From positions 126,314,133 through 126,378,132 of the forward strand of contig OW121853.1 in NCBI GenBank assembly GCA_933228895.1: a stretch of DNA of 64,000 nt, given 5' to 3'. The notes below the pieces were generated by a model. The model was given only the letters and a program-made list of their open reading frames with translations. It had not been told where the DNA came from and did not search any database. The position numbers were made by a program, and so were the translations under genes. Shown here piece after piece: positions 1 to 10,680 of the stretch. Source of the stretch: Platycnemis pennipes. Lineage: Eukaryota > Arthropoda > Insecta > Odonata > Platycnemididae. Position 1 is the first letter of the stretch. Every line of letters starts with the position of its first letter.

Positions 1-375
1 AAGAATTTTAGTGAAAAAAAAATAATCTTCTAACCACAACCATTCACTCATAAATTAAAATAAGCAAAAGGTGACGCCCACCGAAAATGCTGCTGTGATA
101 ACATTGACGTCACTTTCCTCCCGTCCTTGACTGCTCTTATGGGAAGGGATGGGAGTGGAGGGGGATTCTCGGAAGGTCTGCTCGCACAGATTCTGTCGCA
201 ATCGCTCCCATTGGGAGAGCCAGCTGTGTCCCTCCCTTTGCGATAAGGTGAAGTAGCTTCGCGGGCTCAGTTGTGATTGGACGAAGTCGATTTACGTCAG
301 AGGTTGCACCACGCCAACTTTTCCGAAAGGGTTACAAACATCAGTTTTTCGCCGCTTATAACTCGAAAAATAGTT
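1..375 (+). repeat. Dispersed repeat, family R1, copy 1
   Basis: This stretch returns in reverse complement at 16226-16590. The two share the opening (GTGAAAAAA then TAATCTTCTAACCA), a central part around AAGGGATGGGAG and the end around AACTTTTCCGAAAGGGTTA and CTTATAACTCGA. No long frame is present. It may continue left of the window. A non-coding transposon or part of one is the best guess; the superfamily is unknown. Confidence 0.75.
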
Positions 376-438
376 GACGGATCAAAAAACGGAAAAATGT
401 GGGTCATTTTATTTTACAAACTCTATCAGATTCGGCAG

Positions 439-1490
439 TTAAAAAAATATGGTCAACGACCCCATTATAGCTAAATACCACGCATCTCTTTGTTTAATTT
501 TCCGTTTAAAGCTGTTTTGAATGTTTGCATTTACTTTACCTTCAGAGACAAGACCAACCCTGGAGGTTTTACAGCGATTGGAAATACCTTTTACTCTTTC
601 CTTTGAAGTGGTTTTCTTACTACCAGAATTAGTTACCACAATATAATCACAAAATAGGCTGTCCTTGTCTTCTTGTACAGGGTATCGTTGCGATCGTATA
701 ACACCTTAGAAATGTGACCTTTTTCCCACACTTTTCACAAGTAGATTTCCTCTTGGGACATCTAGGTCTGGTATGCTCCTTTTCACCACAGTAATAACGT
801 TAGTTCATTGATCGTAGTTGCAGCCCTCTCACTTATCACTCCATTTTACCGCCGGGCGGCTGACTTAGGTTTAAATTAAACTTTATTCACACTTTGGTTC
901 TGTTTCATTTCAGAAGCATATCTCACTGCTGCTTCAGCTGAAAGTTCCATCTCAGAAGCCCTAGCCCAGCTCAAATTTTCACCTTCGTCAAACAATCTCT
1001 GCCTGATACGTTCTGAATTCAACCCTACCACCAACTGATCTCTGAGACCCATCTTCTAAAGTTTCATTGGACTTACAATGTTTAGTCAACATTTTTAAAG
1101 CGCTTTAAATATATTCCATTACTGTTTCCCTCCGTTGCTGCATCTTCTGACAAAAAAACCGTTCGAGAACGAACTGACGATGGTTCGGGTTCTAATCTGC
1201 GCCCTAACTCACGACATAACTCGTCGAAAGTTCTCGTTCTTGGATCTATTGGATGTAAAATGTTTATCAGCAACTCCACAGTACGAAATCCTACATGACC
1301 AACCACTTGTGTCTCTGGAAGAACATTTTGCGCGCGAAACTGATGTTTTAGTGCAGTAACATAAGTTGAACATGACACTTCCGATTAATTAAAAGGTTTA
1401 ATGCTGATGGAAAACTTTTGATAAGCCATTATGGTTAATGAATCGTTGTGTATCCCATCCTCGTCACTACTGTCATGTTCAGACATAGTC
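439..1490 (-). pseudogene. Broken Gag of a Gypsy-like (Ty3-type) retrotransposon
   Basis: Read on the minus strand, a frame opens near 1486 (MSEHDSSDEDG). It runs through a Gag core seen at 1378-1082 (SCSTYVTALKHQF, later FDELCRELGRRLEPEPSS) and continues in another frame at about 1055-890 (LRDQLVVGLNSERIRQRLF, then EMELSAEAAVRYASEM). It ends in CCHC-type zinc-knuckle pieces at about 800-690 (CPKRKSTCEKCGKK) and a tail to 439. The order core, LRDQLV segment, zinc knuckles is that of Gypsy-like Gag proteins. Stops and frameshifts separate the pieces, so it is dead. No protease, reverse transcriptase or LTR was found beside it. Confidence 0.8.
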
Positions 1491-1649
1491 ACATGTTACT
1501 TTATCACTATTTATTGGCTATAGTGTTTCCAAGGAGGCTAATGTAATATTCATGAGTGTTTCTTTACACACACTCAGTTCTATTTTTTACATATTGCGCA
1601 CTGTCTCATTCCTTATTTTCCAGTGCTACCAACATATAGATACTACAGG

Positions 1650-2830
1650 CATGGGCGTAGCCACGGTGGGTCAGGGTGGGGCGCTTGCCCCCCCTTCCCA
1701 CTCCCCCTCACACCCCCCGGCTCATTAGTCAAATGAAAAATTACAGGTCAACTAGCTGAAGGTGCCCGATGGCATTCAACGAGAGGGAGAAATATAGTGA
1801 ATACAAATTGTACATCTTAACATTTTTCATGAAGGGGCAAAAAAAAACTTGTGTTTTGGAACGCTAACTTATTTTTGCCCCCCCGGAGAACATCGTGGCC
1901 TTAGCTGAGCAAAGTTAACCAAAAATTAACTTCGTTAATGTATTAAAAGCTACTCAAAAAGTTAACTTGGTTAATCGTTAAATCGTTATCTTGATGAAAA
2001 TTTAACGCGAGTTAAAATTATCCGTTGAAGTTAAAAATCTACATGAAATTTTAGGCAATTTTGGATTATATGTTACTTAACATTTAGGTATCTTTAATGT
2101 TAATAAACGTAATTAGAATCTCATAGTCAAAAATGCTTATTTAATAAACAGCATAACTTAGATAATGTACACTTATATACCTGAGGCATGGAATTTCTTA
2201 GTAATATTCCGTTTCCGTCAGTAAAGTTGGACCTGGTCGTTTGTATTTGATTATGTAAATAGAACCCTTGGGATAAGCCGCTAACGGTAGTTGCGATACC
2301 AAAAGATTCACCAATATTTTGCTGGCATAGTTTTTTGCCATTAGATGGCGAAAACAATTATTGCTAGTCCTATTGACATAAGAAGAATCCACAGCTCTTG
2401 AAGAAGCCATACACCTGGTTTTCGTTTTCCCGCGAGTTGATCCTGCCTTTACTTTTTCTTCAAATTGAACGTATTTAGATGGATGCGTTCTTCTCATGTG
2501 TTGTTTAATATTGTTTAGGGTGGAATCGTGAACTTTACCTGTGTAAATTTTGTCTGAAAAGTTGTGCAAAAGTCTAATTGCATTACAAACGCTGAGTTCT
2601 TTAGATTGCATTCTCAACACTACACCCTCACATGGCAATCCAGATGGCTGTGAACAAAAGTAACGGACTTAAATTAACGGAATTAAAAGTTAAAGGAAGT
2701 TAATAAGACCGTTAATAGTTTTTTGGGTTTAACTTAAAAGTTAAATCGTTCAGCAATATGTTAACTTCGTTAATTAACGATTAACGGATTAACGCTTTTC
2801 TGCCCAGCTATGATCCTGGCTACGCCACTG
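1650..2830. mobile_element. hAT-type element, outer copy, with 8-bp target duplication
   Basis: The direct repeat ACTACAGG occurs at 1642-1649 and 2831-2838. Between them the ends are inverted: CATGGGCGTAGCCA on the left and CAGTGGCGTAGCCA read inward from the right (12 of 14 match). An 8-bp duplication with ends beginning CA is the hAT signature. Most of the interior is a second element (1900-2812), so only 1650-1899 and 2813-2830 belong to this copy. It encodes nothing. Confidence 0.75.
1900..2812 (-). mobile_element. Inner hAT-like element with a BED-finger-like ORF fragment
   Basis: It sits inside the outer hAT. The flanks ATCGTGGC (1892-1899) and ATCCTGGC (2813-2820) look like an 8-bp target duplication with one difference. 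Ends: CTTAGCTGAGCA and, inward from the right, CATAGCTGGGCA. Both subterminal regions are packed with GTTAAC/TTAACG motifs. The minus-strand frame 2638-2198 contains STLNNIKQHMRRTHPSKY, which resembles the second half of a BED zinc finger in hAT transposases, followed by about 80 residues without a clear domain. No catalytic domain remains, so it is an internally deleted copy. Confidence 0.6.
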
Positions 2831-2836
2831 ACTACA

Positions 2837-3110
2837 GGGATGATCTCGAAGAACCAGGGAGTCACGTTGTACAAACAAGAATGACTCGTTAAATCAGTTT
2901 GTTTTAATAGCCCACAACAATTATATTCATTTTTTAACTTTATTTTTACTCGTCGGTCTCTAGCATAGACCCCCGGATGAGTAAAAACGTAGCGTATAAT
3001 GTAATGAGCGTTTCAATCACACCTCGTTGGCGGATCATTCGTGTGCGTGCCACGTGACTCCTTGGTTACCTATTCGAGATAATGCCGGCTGCTTCAGATA
3101 CAACCATGAG
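2837..3110. repeat. TIR element family M1, copy A (partial left arm)
   Basis: The left arm (GATCTCGAAGAACCAGGGAG) and the right arm (CACGTGACTCCTTGGTTACC near 3050) are inverted copies of each other and match copies at 3789-3945, 6970-7282 and 22453-22752. The left arm starts inside the target duplication of the hAT at 1650-2830, so that insertion probably cut this copy near its left end. Confidence 0.65.
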
Positions 3111-3788
3111 TTAACCCTTAAGAAGAATATTCGCCGGAAAGTGGCGTCCATTGCATTAGAAAAGCATATCTGTCTCTGCTTGCGTAACACTATCTTCTAC
3201 GTTCCATTTCCCCATAATCTAATAATATCTCTATAGTTTCGATTTCACTTATGTGCTGCGATGACGATAGTTTTGAAATTTATTCGTATAAGAACCACTT
3301 AAGTGGTTTTCGTGGATTTGGAATTCCATTGTGTTTCGAAGCATGTACAACTTCTGTGTCGTTTGTGGAATAAAAAGCCATTGTTTCAGTGTTCCTGTGA
3401 TAGCATTTGAGGAAGAATGGCTGTTTAAGTTTCAGAACAAATATAATAAAACGAATATTATTATTAAATGTCACATAACATTACAAAGCGTGTGAACGTT
3501 ATGAAATGCGTGGTTTTCGCCTTGAGTGTGCGGAAGTTGAAAAGAGGTAATTTCCATCTTGAGAGGAATTAATTTGAATGAGCTATTGATTAGCTTCTCG
3601 GAATAAATTCCAAGCTCTTCTTTTCTTCTGACCTACCACCATTAGTCCGATAATCATGGAAGTGTCCGTAGCTCCTTGCGCCACCAATACTCTTGCGAAA
3701 TGACCTTGTCCGTGCCATCGCTTCACTGATTGTAGTGTTCGTCTTACCGTTGACGTTATATTTAATGTAGATTTTCTCGTTTTCCTGT
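3111..3788. other. Stretch without recognisable content
   Basis: Only short, unrelated open frames occur and I recognise no transposon protein, TIR or RNA gene. It lies between two copies of TIR family M1. Confidence 0.5.
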
Positions 3789-3945
3789 GGGGATGTGTTT
3801 GAAACCGCCGTGATTCACACTCGAGTGTCTACAATCACTCGAGTGATTCATCATACCAAATTTTCGTACCACTAGCGTTAGCACCCCGTGACTCCTTGGT
3901 TACCTATTCCAGATAATCCCGACTGTCTCAGACACTCCCCCTGAG
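3789..3945. repeat. TIR element family M1, copy B (internally deleted)
   Basis: It begins GGGATGTGTTTGAAACCGCC and ends with the family's right arm GTGACTCCTTGGTTACCTAT followed by GTCTCAGACACTCCCCC. It is about half the length of copies C and D and lacks most of the centre. A short palindrome (CACTCGAGTG, repeated near 3815 and 3836) replaces the missing part. Confidence 0.6.
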
Positions 3946-5430
3946 TACCGTAAGTATATACTAAACCGTAATTCAAGAAGACAGTGGTACTTGATTCCTT
4001 CCTGAAAGTTTGGCCGGAATTACGCGAAAATCAGCGCAGATAGCTCCGTTAAGGTTAATAACGGCTCATTTGCGGCCACTTGGATCAGTGCGTGGGGTAG
4101 ATAACGCATTATTATCTGTGACTAACAGCTGCTCTACGCCCAAAGGGAATTATATCACGCTCCATAGAGGTCAGCCGATTTGTCGCCTCATTAAAGGTGG
4201 CTGGAGCGATAATCATCATGGGTCATTGAGTGCACATTATAATAATCCTCCAAGTACATCGAAAAAATATTAGGACAGTATTCATGACAAAGAATGTAAT
4301 GGTTACTGTTGTTAGTTTTCGGCGCGGTATTCGAAATTAAGGTGAAAAGCTATATTTAAATATGCTTTTGAATGTCTTTGAGCCCGTGCGAATCCGAAAT
4401 ATTTCTTAGCAGTCATTATAAGAATATGCTATTTATTATTTTACGTTTAGAAGAAAAATATGGACATGGTCCAATCGATTTATAACGAAATTTATCTAAT
4501 TTACGGTAAGGTTAAGTGTCGAGTTTAAACAAATCAAACCCGTTAAAGGGTTGTTTTACACTTTTATCAATAGCTGTCGCTGATAAGGACAAGTACATAA
4601 AGTTTTCTGACAGTGAATATGGACAAAAATCACTGCAGCCACTTTAAGGGGACAGAAAGCGTAACAATGGCGAGGTCGGCTGTCCAAGGACTCCCCATCA
4701 CACTGTCACTTTCCTTCGGCGCCAAAGCACTGCTTGATTCCGTAGTGATTCCGCGCTCGGAAATGCAATGAATTATTTACGTTGATCAGTTTTATAATGC
4801 CCACTATCAGGTTTATTGGTTCCGAGGTATGAAAATGAATGTATATACGTTTTTCTTCTGTTAACGTCAATGTCATCTTACCATCTGACTTCATTTTTTG
4901 ACCAAAAGGTCGGTCGCAGCATTCTTCCTTAGTGATCATTAACAGACCGGATCTCAGTGTTTTACCCAACTCCTAAACCCGAATTATTGAAATATTTTCC
5001 ACTACTCGCAATTGATCTCTTGCATATTGCTCTCTCTCATCGCTCTTATTCTCTCTCTCATTTCATCTTCTTGACCCGACCTGCCGTAGTACGCTGGTAT
5101 TTTGAATATGATGTTTTCTCGGCCTCTTTTATTATATTATGTTTATTATTTTTTTATTGTCAGGAGCTTAGGTCAATTAAAATCAAAATGCGAAAACATT
5201 TGCCAGCATGTCGGATATTTATTTATGTAACCATCTTCAGGGCTGTAATGCTGTACATAAGGATGAAAAACTGTTTACATTAGTTTTTAAAAAATGTGTG
5301 GTTTAAAATAGGTACACAATAAATCGTCGTTAAAATGATTATTCCGAATTAATGTGAAGGTTATATAAGCCTCAGCTATTTTATCTGCATTGTAATTTCA
5401 TTGCGTTGTTTATTTCATTGTTGAATAATT
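3946..5430. other. Intergenic stretch, nothing assigned
   Basis: The longest frame (4010-4273, +, 87 codons) has no recognisable motif and no codon pattern that sets it apart. No TIR, tRNA or satellite was seen. It is probably old, unrecognisable repeat. Confidence 0.45.
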
Positions 5431-5464
5431 ATATTTCCTTTATTAAATTATAAAAAATTTTACG

Positions 5465-5685
5465 TAAATTAGAGATGTCTGTCCATTTTTCACAACTTTT
5501 TTGTTTTTGTAAACATGGAACATTTCTTTGAATAACCTTTAGAAAATTTCGTTCTGAATCTATAATTTTAGCTACTTCGAAATCAAATGTGTGACTGTTG
5601 TTAATGGCATGATTTGCTAATGCATTAAGTTGAATTTTATTTTTAATATATCTTTGGTTTTTTTTAATATACCTACTCGAAAATA
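5465..5685 (-). pseudogene. Penelope-like element, GIY-YIG endonuclease C-terminal fragment
   Basis: The minus-strand translation contains NALANHAINNSHTFDFEVAK, then IIDSERNFLKV and KWTDISN. An ALxxHAxxxxHxFDF block followed by an (E/K)R-rich helix is characteristic of the GIY-YIG endonuclease at the C terminus of Penelope-like retroelements. Only this end is present; no reverse transcriptase part was found next to it. It directly follows a LINE relic in the same orientation. Confidence 0.65.
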
Positions 5686-5689
5686 TTTA

Positions 5690-5880
5690 GTGAACAAATC
5701 GGATTTAAATTGTTTCAGGAGGTGTCAGCGATATTTTAACATACGATCTGATGATAATTTCCAACCTAATTCGTCTCTATATTTTGATACCGCTGTGACT
5801 GTGCCACTGTCGTAACACCTTTTAACAAACCTTGCTGCTCTACGCTGCACACTGTCTGGTTTTGTGATTAAATCTAATTA
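5690..5880 (-). pseudogene. LINE reverse-transcriptase tail remnant
   Basis: On the minus strand one frame reads VQRRAARFVKRCYDSGTVTA, then SKYRDELGWKLSSDRMLKYR. The pattern VQRRAARFV...SVTxML...LGWxxLxxRR is the conserved region just after the palm/thumb of Jockey/CR1-type LINE reverse transcriptases. The piece is about 60 codons and is joined to an unrelated Penelope-like fragment. Confidence 0.65.
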
Positions 5881-6163
5881 CAAGTACAATCCTCATTCAT
5901 TCGACGAATCCTAGAATTATGAACTTGCCGCGAAAATCTTAACGGTATTACCAACTGAAAATGTGCAATGGCAGAATTTCCACCTCTAGGTGGATTTTTT
6001 TCCCTAGAGGAAAAAAAATCCGTTTCGGCCGGAAATCGGCCCGGGACCACCTTCATTTCCGGCCACATGCTTTGCCACTTAAAGACTTCTTTTTTCTCTG
6101 AGGATTTATAGAGGAAGGAACAAAACATTCATACGTGATGATGGGAGCTATAGGCGCAGAATG

Positions 6164-6469
6164 TCATGAACTGAATAATTTGACTTGCTTTACAAATTTT
6201 GAGAAACTCATTTTTTGTGTGACGTAATTTTTCTTTAAAAAGTGAATGAATGTCTCCTGAATTTCCAACCTTTTCTGCGTAATTTCCCTTCCACCGTCAT
6301 CCAGCGTGCTTTTGCAATCTTTCCTCTCTGCTGACTCCCGGAAGAGTGATTTCACTATCTCGACTGTCTCGTTCGGCAGCGTAAAGCACTTCTTGAGGTT
6401 AGGCGTGCATAAAACTTCTAGCTCCAGGTACGAACTTTCAGCCTTTCGAACGAGGTAGTATTGACTCAT
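6164..6469 (-). CDS. Uncharacterised ORF, likely transposon-derived
   Basis: This is an open frame of 101 codons on the minus strand starting MSQYYLVRKAESSYLELEVL. It is polar and mostly helical, ending TQKMSFSKFVKQVKLFSS. Its C-terminal part resembles the FSKF-containing segment of some DDE-transposon-associated arthropod proteins, but this is only an impression. There is no promoter or splice evidence. It sits among repeats and is probably a fragment rather than a working gene. Confidence 0.3.
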   Translation of the reverse strand: MSQYYLVRKAESSYLELEVLCTPNLKKCFTLPNETVEIVKSLFRESAERKDCKSTLDDGGREITQKRLEIQETFIHFLKKNYVTQKMSFSKFVKQVKLFSS

Positions 6470-6969
6470 TCATAATTCTTTTAATACTCGGAATGGGGCA
6501 CAGGCATAAACAAAGACTGTGTGCTTTGGTACTCGATTTCAGCTTCAATTTTTGTTTGGATGTGATTAAATTTCTTACTTATAACACCGAGGCAGCGAAG
6601 CGCTTTTACATATGTCGGGCGTGGTCGAACGGCTACAGTATATGTGCGTACAGCGCACTTCTCGGTCCTGTTATGCCATTTGAGTGGTATTCGACGCTAT
6701 ATTCCACAAGCACAATACATATCCGTTTAGAGTGCATTAAACGTTACAAAAGAAATGTATTTTACCAATCCATTCACATTTTAAGAGTGCGTAAAAGTCT
6801 TTCTTTTAAGGAAAAAGTAAAATGTATTGTTTATTATTATATATATTTATTATTATTTATGTTATTTATAAACAATAAAAACCGCCATTTTTTCTAAGAA
6901 ACGTCACAAAAATATGTTTTCGCTCCTTGATCGTTCTACTATATCTGTTCTGTTGTAAGGGGACTTACA

Positions 6970-7282
6970 GGGGGTTGTGTTTGAAACTGTCGGCATTATC
7001 TCTAACAGGTAACCAAGGAGTCACGTGCTACGAACACGAATGGTTCGAAAAATGTGTGTATTTAAATCGCTTGTTACAATCTCAACTTTTGTTTTTCTTC
7101 AGTGTTTTTTCATACGTCTCGAATATAGAGCTCCCGGACGAGAAAAAACTTAAATAAAAACAGTGAGTGAGAGTGCTAATGAGCGATTCAGCAACACTGA
7201 ATTCGCAAACCATTCGTGTTTGTACCACATGACTCCTTGGTTACCTATTCGAGATAAACCCAACATTTTCAAACGCACCCCC
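6970..7282. repeat. TIR element family M1, copy C (best preserved)
   Basis: The arms are about 75 bp. Left arm: GGGGGTTGTGTTTGAAACTG then GTAACCAAGGAGTCACGTG. Read inward from the right: GGGGGTGCGTTTGAAAATG then GTAACCAAGGAGTCATGTG. The centre of about 160 bp is shared with copies A and D. No protein is encoded. I see no convincing target duplication, so the superfamily is open. Confidence 0.75.
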
Positions 7283-7479
7283 ATAAGTTTGGGAGAATTT
7301 TTTCGGTCGTCCGAAAAAATATCAGAAAAAAGCGTGAAAGCATTAAACATAAATGTCCTGACCGCGAAAGCAAATCTGGACCACTATACCATTCATTTTA
7401 GGAACCAGTCACATGTAAGGGAAACCGAGTCACAAACAAAAAGTAAAATTTTGTTGCATAGTGTCAGTATTCATATTTT

Positions 7480-7587
7480 GGCCTTGGTAGCTCAACTGGT
7501 AGAGCACCTGGCCGGATATCAGGGGGTCCGGGTTTGAGTCTCGGTCAAGGCGAATGAATTTTTCTCTGTGGAATATTTGCTATTGTA
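7480..7587 (+). repeat. tRNA-derived SINE, family S1, with 13-bp target duplication
   Basis: The direct repeat GTATTCATATTTT flanks it at 7467-7479 and 7588-7600. The 5' part (7481-7552) folds as a complete cloverleaf: acceptor GCCTTGG/TCAAGGC, D stem GCTC/GAGC, anticodon stem CCTGG/TCAGG and T stem CCGGG/CTCGG. A box TAGCTCAACTGG and B box GGTTTGAGTCTC would serve RNA polymerase III. The tail contains TTTTTCTCTGTGGAAT, shared with copies at 42900-43005 and 43100-43200. Confidence 0.8.
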
Positions 7588-7600
7588 GTATTCATATTTT

Positions 7601-8560
7601 AATATATCCATATTAAAAACGAAAAGTTTTGTGCTGAAGAGGTGGGGCCTAATCCTAGGTGGCGTTGCCTAATCCTTCCCAAGCACTCCCTTTCTGGCTT
7701 CATTGTAGGCTAGCATGCGTCCTCCTGCACTTGCTTGGTTTCCCAGAACTTTTAGTGTCCGTAAAACTATTCCAATTTAGATGGAAGCCCGCGTTGTATT
7801 ACTGACAGTTATTATGTGTTGACATAAATATGTTTAAATTACGTTTCATTTTCTGATGTAAACTTTTATCCATGTAGACAGCTCCAAGAGTGAATGATAG
7901 AATGCTCAAAAAAACGTGAGCATGGGTAGAAACGCAAATAATATTCACCAAAAATAATAGTAAGGTGGAACATGAATTTTACTTCAATAATGCTTCGAAT
8001 CAGCAGTGAAAAATGTTAAAATACGCTAACAAAAAAATTGTATGTAATTTAAATAGGCTAAATGTGTACTAGCTTTTAGGAATAGAATTAACTCATAGCG
8101 GAATAAAATGAATTGTTATTTTCGTTTAATATAGTTTATGAAAGATGTTTATCACGCCACTACTGCGAATTTCAGTCATTAATGCTCATGCAAGCTCCTT
8201 AAGAAAACGAAATGTTTTGTGCCGAGGAGGCAGGAACTAATATCCTTCCCCAGAACCTTAATTTTTCTTCATTTGCACCGTAATCTAGCATTTGTATGCC
8301 CCCTTCCCCCTTTACCATTATACTACGCAACTTGGTTTTCCGAAGCCTAATAAGTCCAGGAAACTATTCCCGTTTTTGTTAAGTCTCGAATGCAATTTCC
8401 GGAGTTAATTGTGTTTATATTGGTAAATTAGATTTAGAATTCTGATATAAAATTTGGGACAACGGTAGCTGCAAGGCACAAGATCGAATTTAGCCCTTTC
8501 GAAAATGAAAATTTTCAAAAATTATTAATACTGTCCGTAGATTTGATTTTTCTCTCCTTC
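7601..8560. other. AT-rich stretch, nothing assigned
   Basis: No transposon protein, TIR or long open frame was recognised. Two short similar phrases occur (near 7622 and 8209: AACGAAAxGTTTTGTGC then GAGG), so a decayed repeat about 590 bp apart may be present. Confidence 0.4.
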
Positions 8561-8800
8561 AACAGGCACCTTCAGCTCATAGCAAAGGGATAGGTGGGGG
8601 AGATATTTTAGAGTGGTCTGTGGTGCATGATGCATGTATTAATCCCTTAGGTACTATAGATACTAACAATCTAGTTGCATGAGACCCTATAGTTGCTTGT
8701 TTGCATGTCAATAGTGCATGCTTGGTGATCTTCACCCCCTGCCACAAACCCTCGTGGTGGCTTGCAGGGTATCGTGTAGATGTAGATACTCCCTAAACAG
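8560..8800 (+). repeat. 3' end of a retroelement-like repeat with TGTAGA-type tail
   Basis: The segment ends with CACCCCCTGCCACAAACC, then GGTGGCTTGCAGGGTATCG and GTAGATGTAGATAC. Repeats ending in a short run of (G)TAGAT units after a TGGCTTGC-GGTATCG motif are common 3' ends of non-LTR-type elements in arthropods. That link rests on recall, not on a search. No coding part is attached. Confidence 0.45.
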
Positions 8801-9063
8801 GGGCGTCTAGGAGGGGAGGAGGGGGCAAACTTGAAAAGGTTCCGGCTCCTTAGAAAAGGGCCCGCATTTTTTGCAGATAGGAGTAGGTAGAGACTAGAAT
8901 TTCGCTCAAAGAGCGTATGAAGGTGTGAGAATGTGTGTCAAAAGCAGGAAAAAGCAACCGTTATGAGTCCTGTGAGGCCTTCCTGAAGGGCCCGCTTCAC
9001 CTGAAAGGACGCGGCGCAAATTCTCTGGGGGGGGGGGGGGGGGCCTTCGGCCCACTGCTGAAC

Positions 9064-9221
9064 ACTTTGCACTATTCCACATAAAAATTTATTTCAAAAG
9101 AGTCAACACGTTTCACTGCACTGCAGCATCATCAGGACTATCAATTGTCCTGGTGATGCTGCAATGCAGTGAAACATGTTGACTCCTTTGAAATAAATTT
9201 TTATGTGGAATAGTGCAAAGT
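9064..9221. repeat. Near-perfect palindrome, 75-bp arms, 8-bp loop
   Basis: Left arm 9064-9138, loop TATCAATT, right arm 9147-9221; 71 of 75 positions pair and all four mismatches are transitions. Each arm contains a CTG(A/G)TGA...GTGAAAC hairpin module and the phrase TTGAAATAAATTTTTATGTG, a phrase I associate with Penelope-like terminal repeats. It is probably two head-to-head terminal repeats. A 17-G run lies just upstream (9027-9043). Confidence 0.8.
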
Positions 9222-10160
9222 ATCATTAATTCATGTCCTACAATGGATTTCCACAAAGTATCAGCCTCCACCATTCATTTCGACATTTATGCCGTTCATT
9301 TACCTAAACGTAATACTCCGTCATGCGATCTAATCATGGAGCTTAGTAATCTCTATGGATCTGATTCATGTGCACTTTGGTTGTCACATGTCCAAAATTC
9401 GAAAATATTAGATTTTCATGTTGGGAGCATCCAGAAACCAGTGACAGGATTGCGAAAGATGGGCTGGGGAAATTTAAAAGACGTAAAATCAATGCATGAA
9501 ACATTGCATATAAATACCTTGTGAAACAAATGCACTCAGTAAAACAGGAAACTGTTTTAATATGATAAATGTTAAAGATGAATGTTTTTTAAATGCTTTG
9601 AGGAAAGCGCGTTTTCTGCATTGCATTCCTCAGTAATATTAATGTAATTTGCAGTTTTGTTATCCACGTATTTAGAATGATTACTTTGCGCTTTGACCAT
9701 CGCGGACGGAAGGACTTAATTCATATAAATGGAAGCGTTAGTCAGTGCAACTTATAAAAAAGATAGTCGAAAATGAAGTGAACTGAAAGCCTTCCTTTAT
9801 TTGTTGGCGTTCATACGCCCTCCTCCCTTTCCCTCGTCCCCTGATAAATGAAGCCGATTATTGCAGTGATGGGACTGAGGGGGCGTGGCTGAATGAACAG
9901 ATGTTGTTTCAGGGGTCCGTAGGATTCAACCATTGGCAACACTATTAATAACAAAAGAGTGAGTACATATGGCCACTATTAAGTTTGCGTCTCATTTCGT
10001 CTACGCGAATAACCACCGTTAAGGTGATGAAAACTTGAAATACTACAGGAGATAGTCAAGAATCCCGAGAAAACGTATTTATGTCATTCGTGTACGACTC
10101 CTAAATACCTAAACGCACTACATACAGTCCTGCACACATTGGATAATTCTGTCGTAGTCT
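9222..10160. other. Upstream flank of the transporter gene, nothing assigned
   Basis: The open frame at 9213-9524 (+) has no recognisable domain and starts inside the palindrome. No TIR or SINE was seen. Distal regulatory sites of the downstream gene could lie here, but no motif cluster stands out. Confidence 0.4.
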
Positions 10161-10680
10161 TTAAATAAGACGTGCGTGTTTTAACAAAGTCCGCAGATTC
10201 ATAAAGGGCGTTCGAAGTAATTGTCTATCGAGGAGCAGACGCCGGAGATTGATCGGGAGAGAGGCGCGCTTCCCCCCTCCAACCTCGGGTGTTTTTTCAC
10301 TCGTGCAGCGTTTCCTCATCTTCGCCGCGCGGTGGACTTCAGTTTCCTCGTCCTTTGTCCCCTCCGAGATAGCGAGCTCCACTCTATTCTCTCTCTCGTA
10401 GGCGAAGGTCGCTCCGCCTCCGTTTCCTGAGACCGCGTTTCTTGCTCCCCTCTCCGCTCGAGGCGTGACGTCTAGTCTCCCGCAGCCGTCAACTGGACCT
10501 TGTCTTCATTTCTCGTCCGGTTCCTGGCGTCGATGCGCGCTTCAATTAACACGGGAGACACTCACTCGACGCCTTTCATTGCTCGGGAACATGCCGGAGG
10601 TCCGCTGAATGTTTTGTCGCTGATTCGTGGGCGTCTTTCCCGCACTCTCTCTCTCTCAACACATCTTTGTTTGTTTGCAG
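10161..10680 (+). promoter_or_regulatory. GC/CpG-rich probable promoter and 5' leader of the ABCG gene
   Basis: Base composition changes sharply to GC-rich, with many CG steps between about 10200 and 10560, unlike the AT-rich surroundings. A near-CRE site (GTGACGTCTA) lies near 10465. There is no clear TATA box. The last 35 bases are a pyrimidine-rich tract ending in TTGTTTGCAG, a strong splice acceptor at 10680, so at least one leader exon must lie here or further upstream. I cannot place its donor. Confidence 0.55.

Noticed and set aside
5874..6128. Minus-strand gene of 84 codons
   Set aside because: It overlaps the edge of a LINE relic and contains an imperfect palindrome of TAGAGG/AAAAAATCC type; no domain.
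7481..7552. Functional tRNA gene
   Set aside because: The cloverleaf is complete, but position 33 is C, the unit has a SINE tail and a 13-bp target duplication, and two more copies with the same tail exist.
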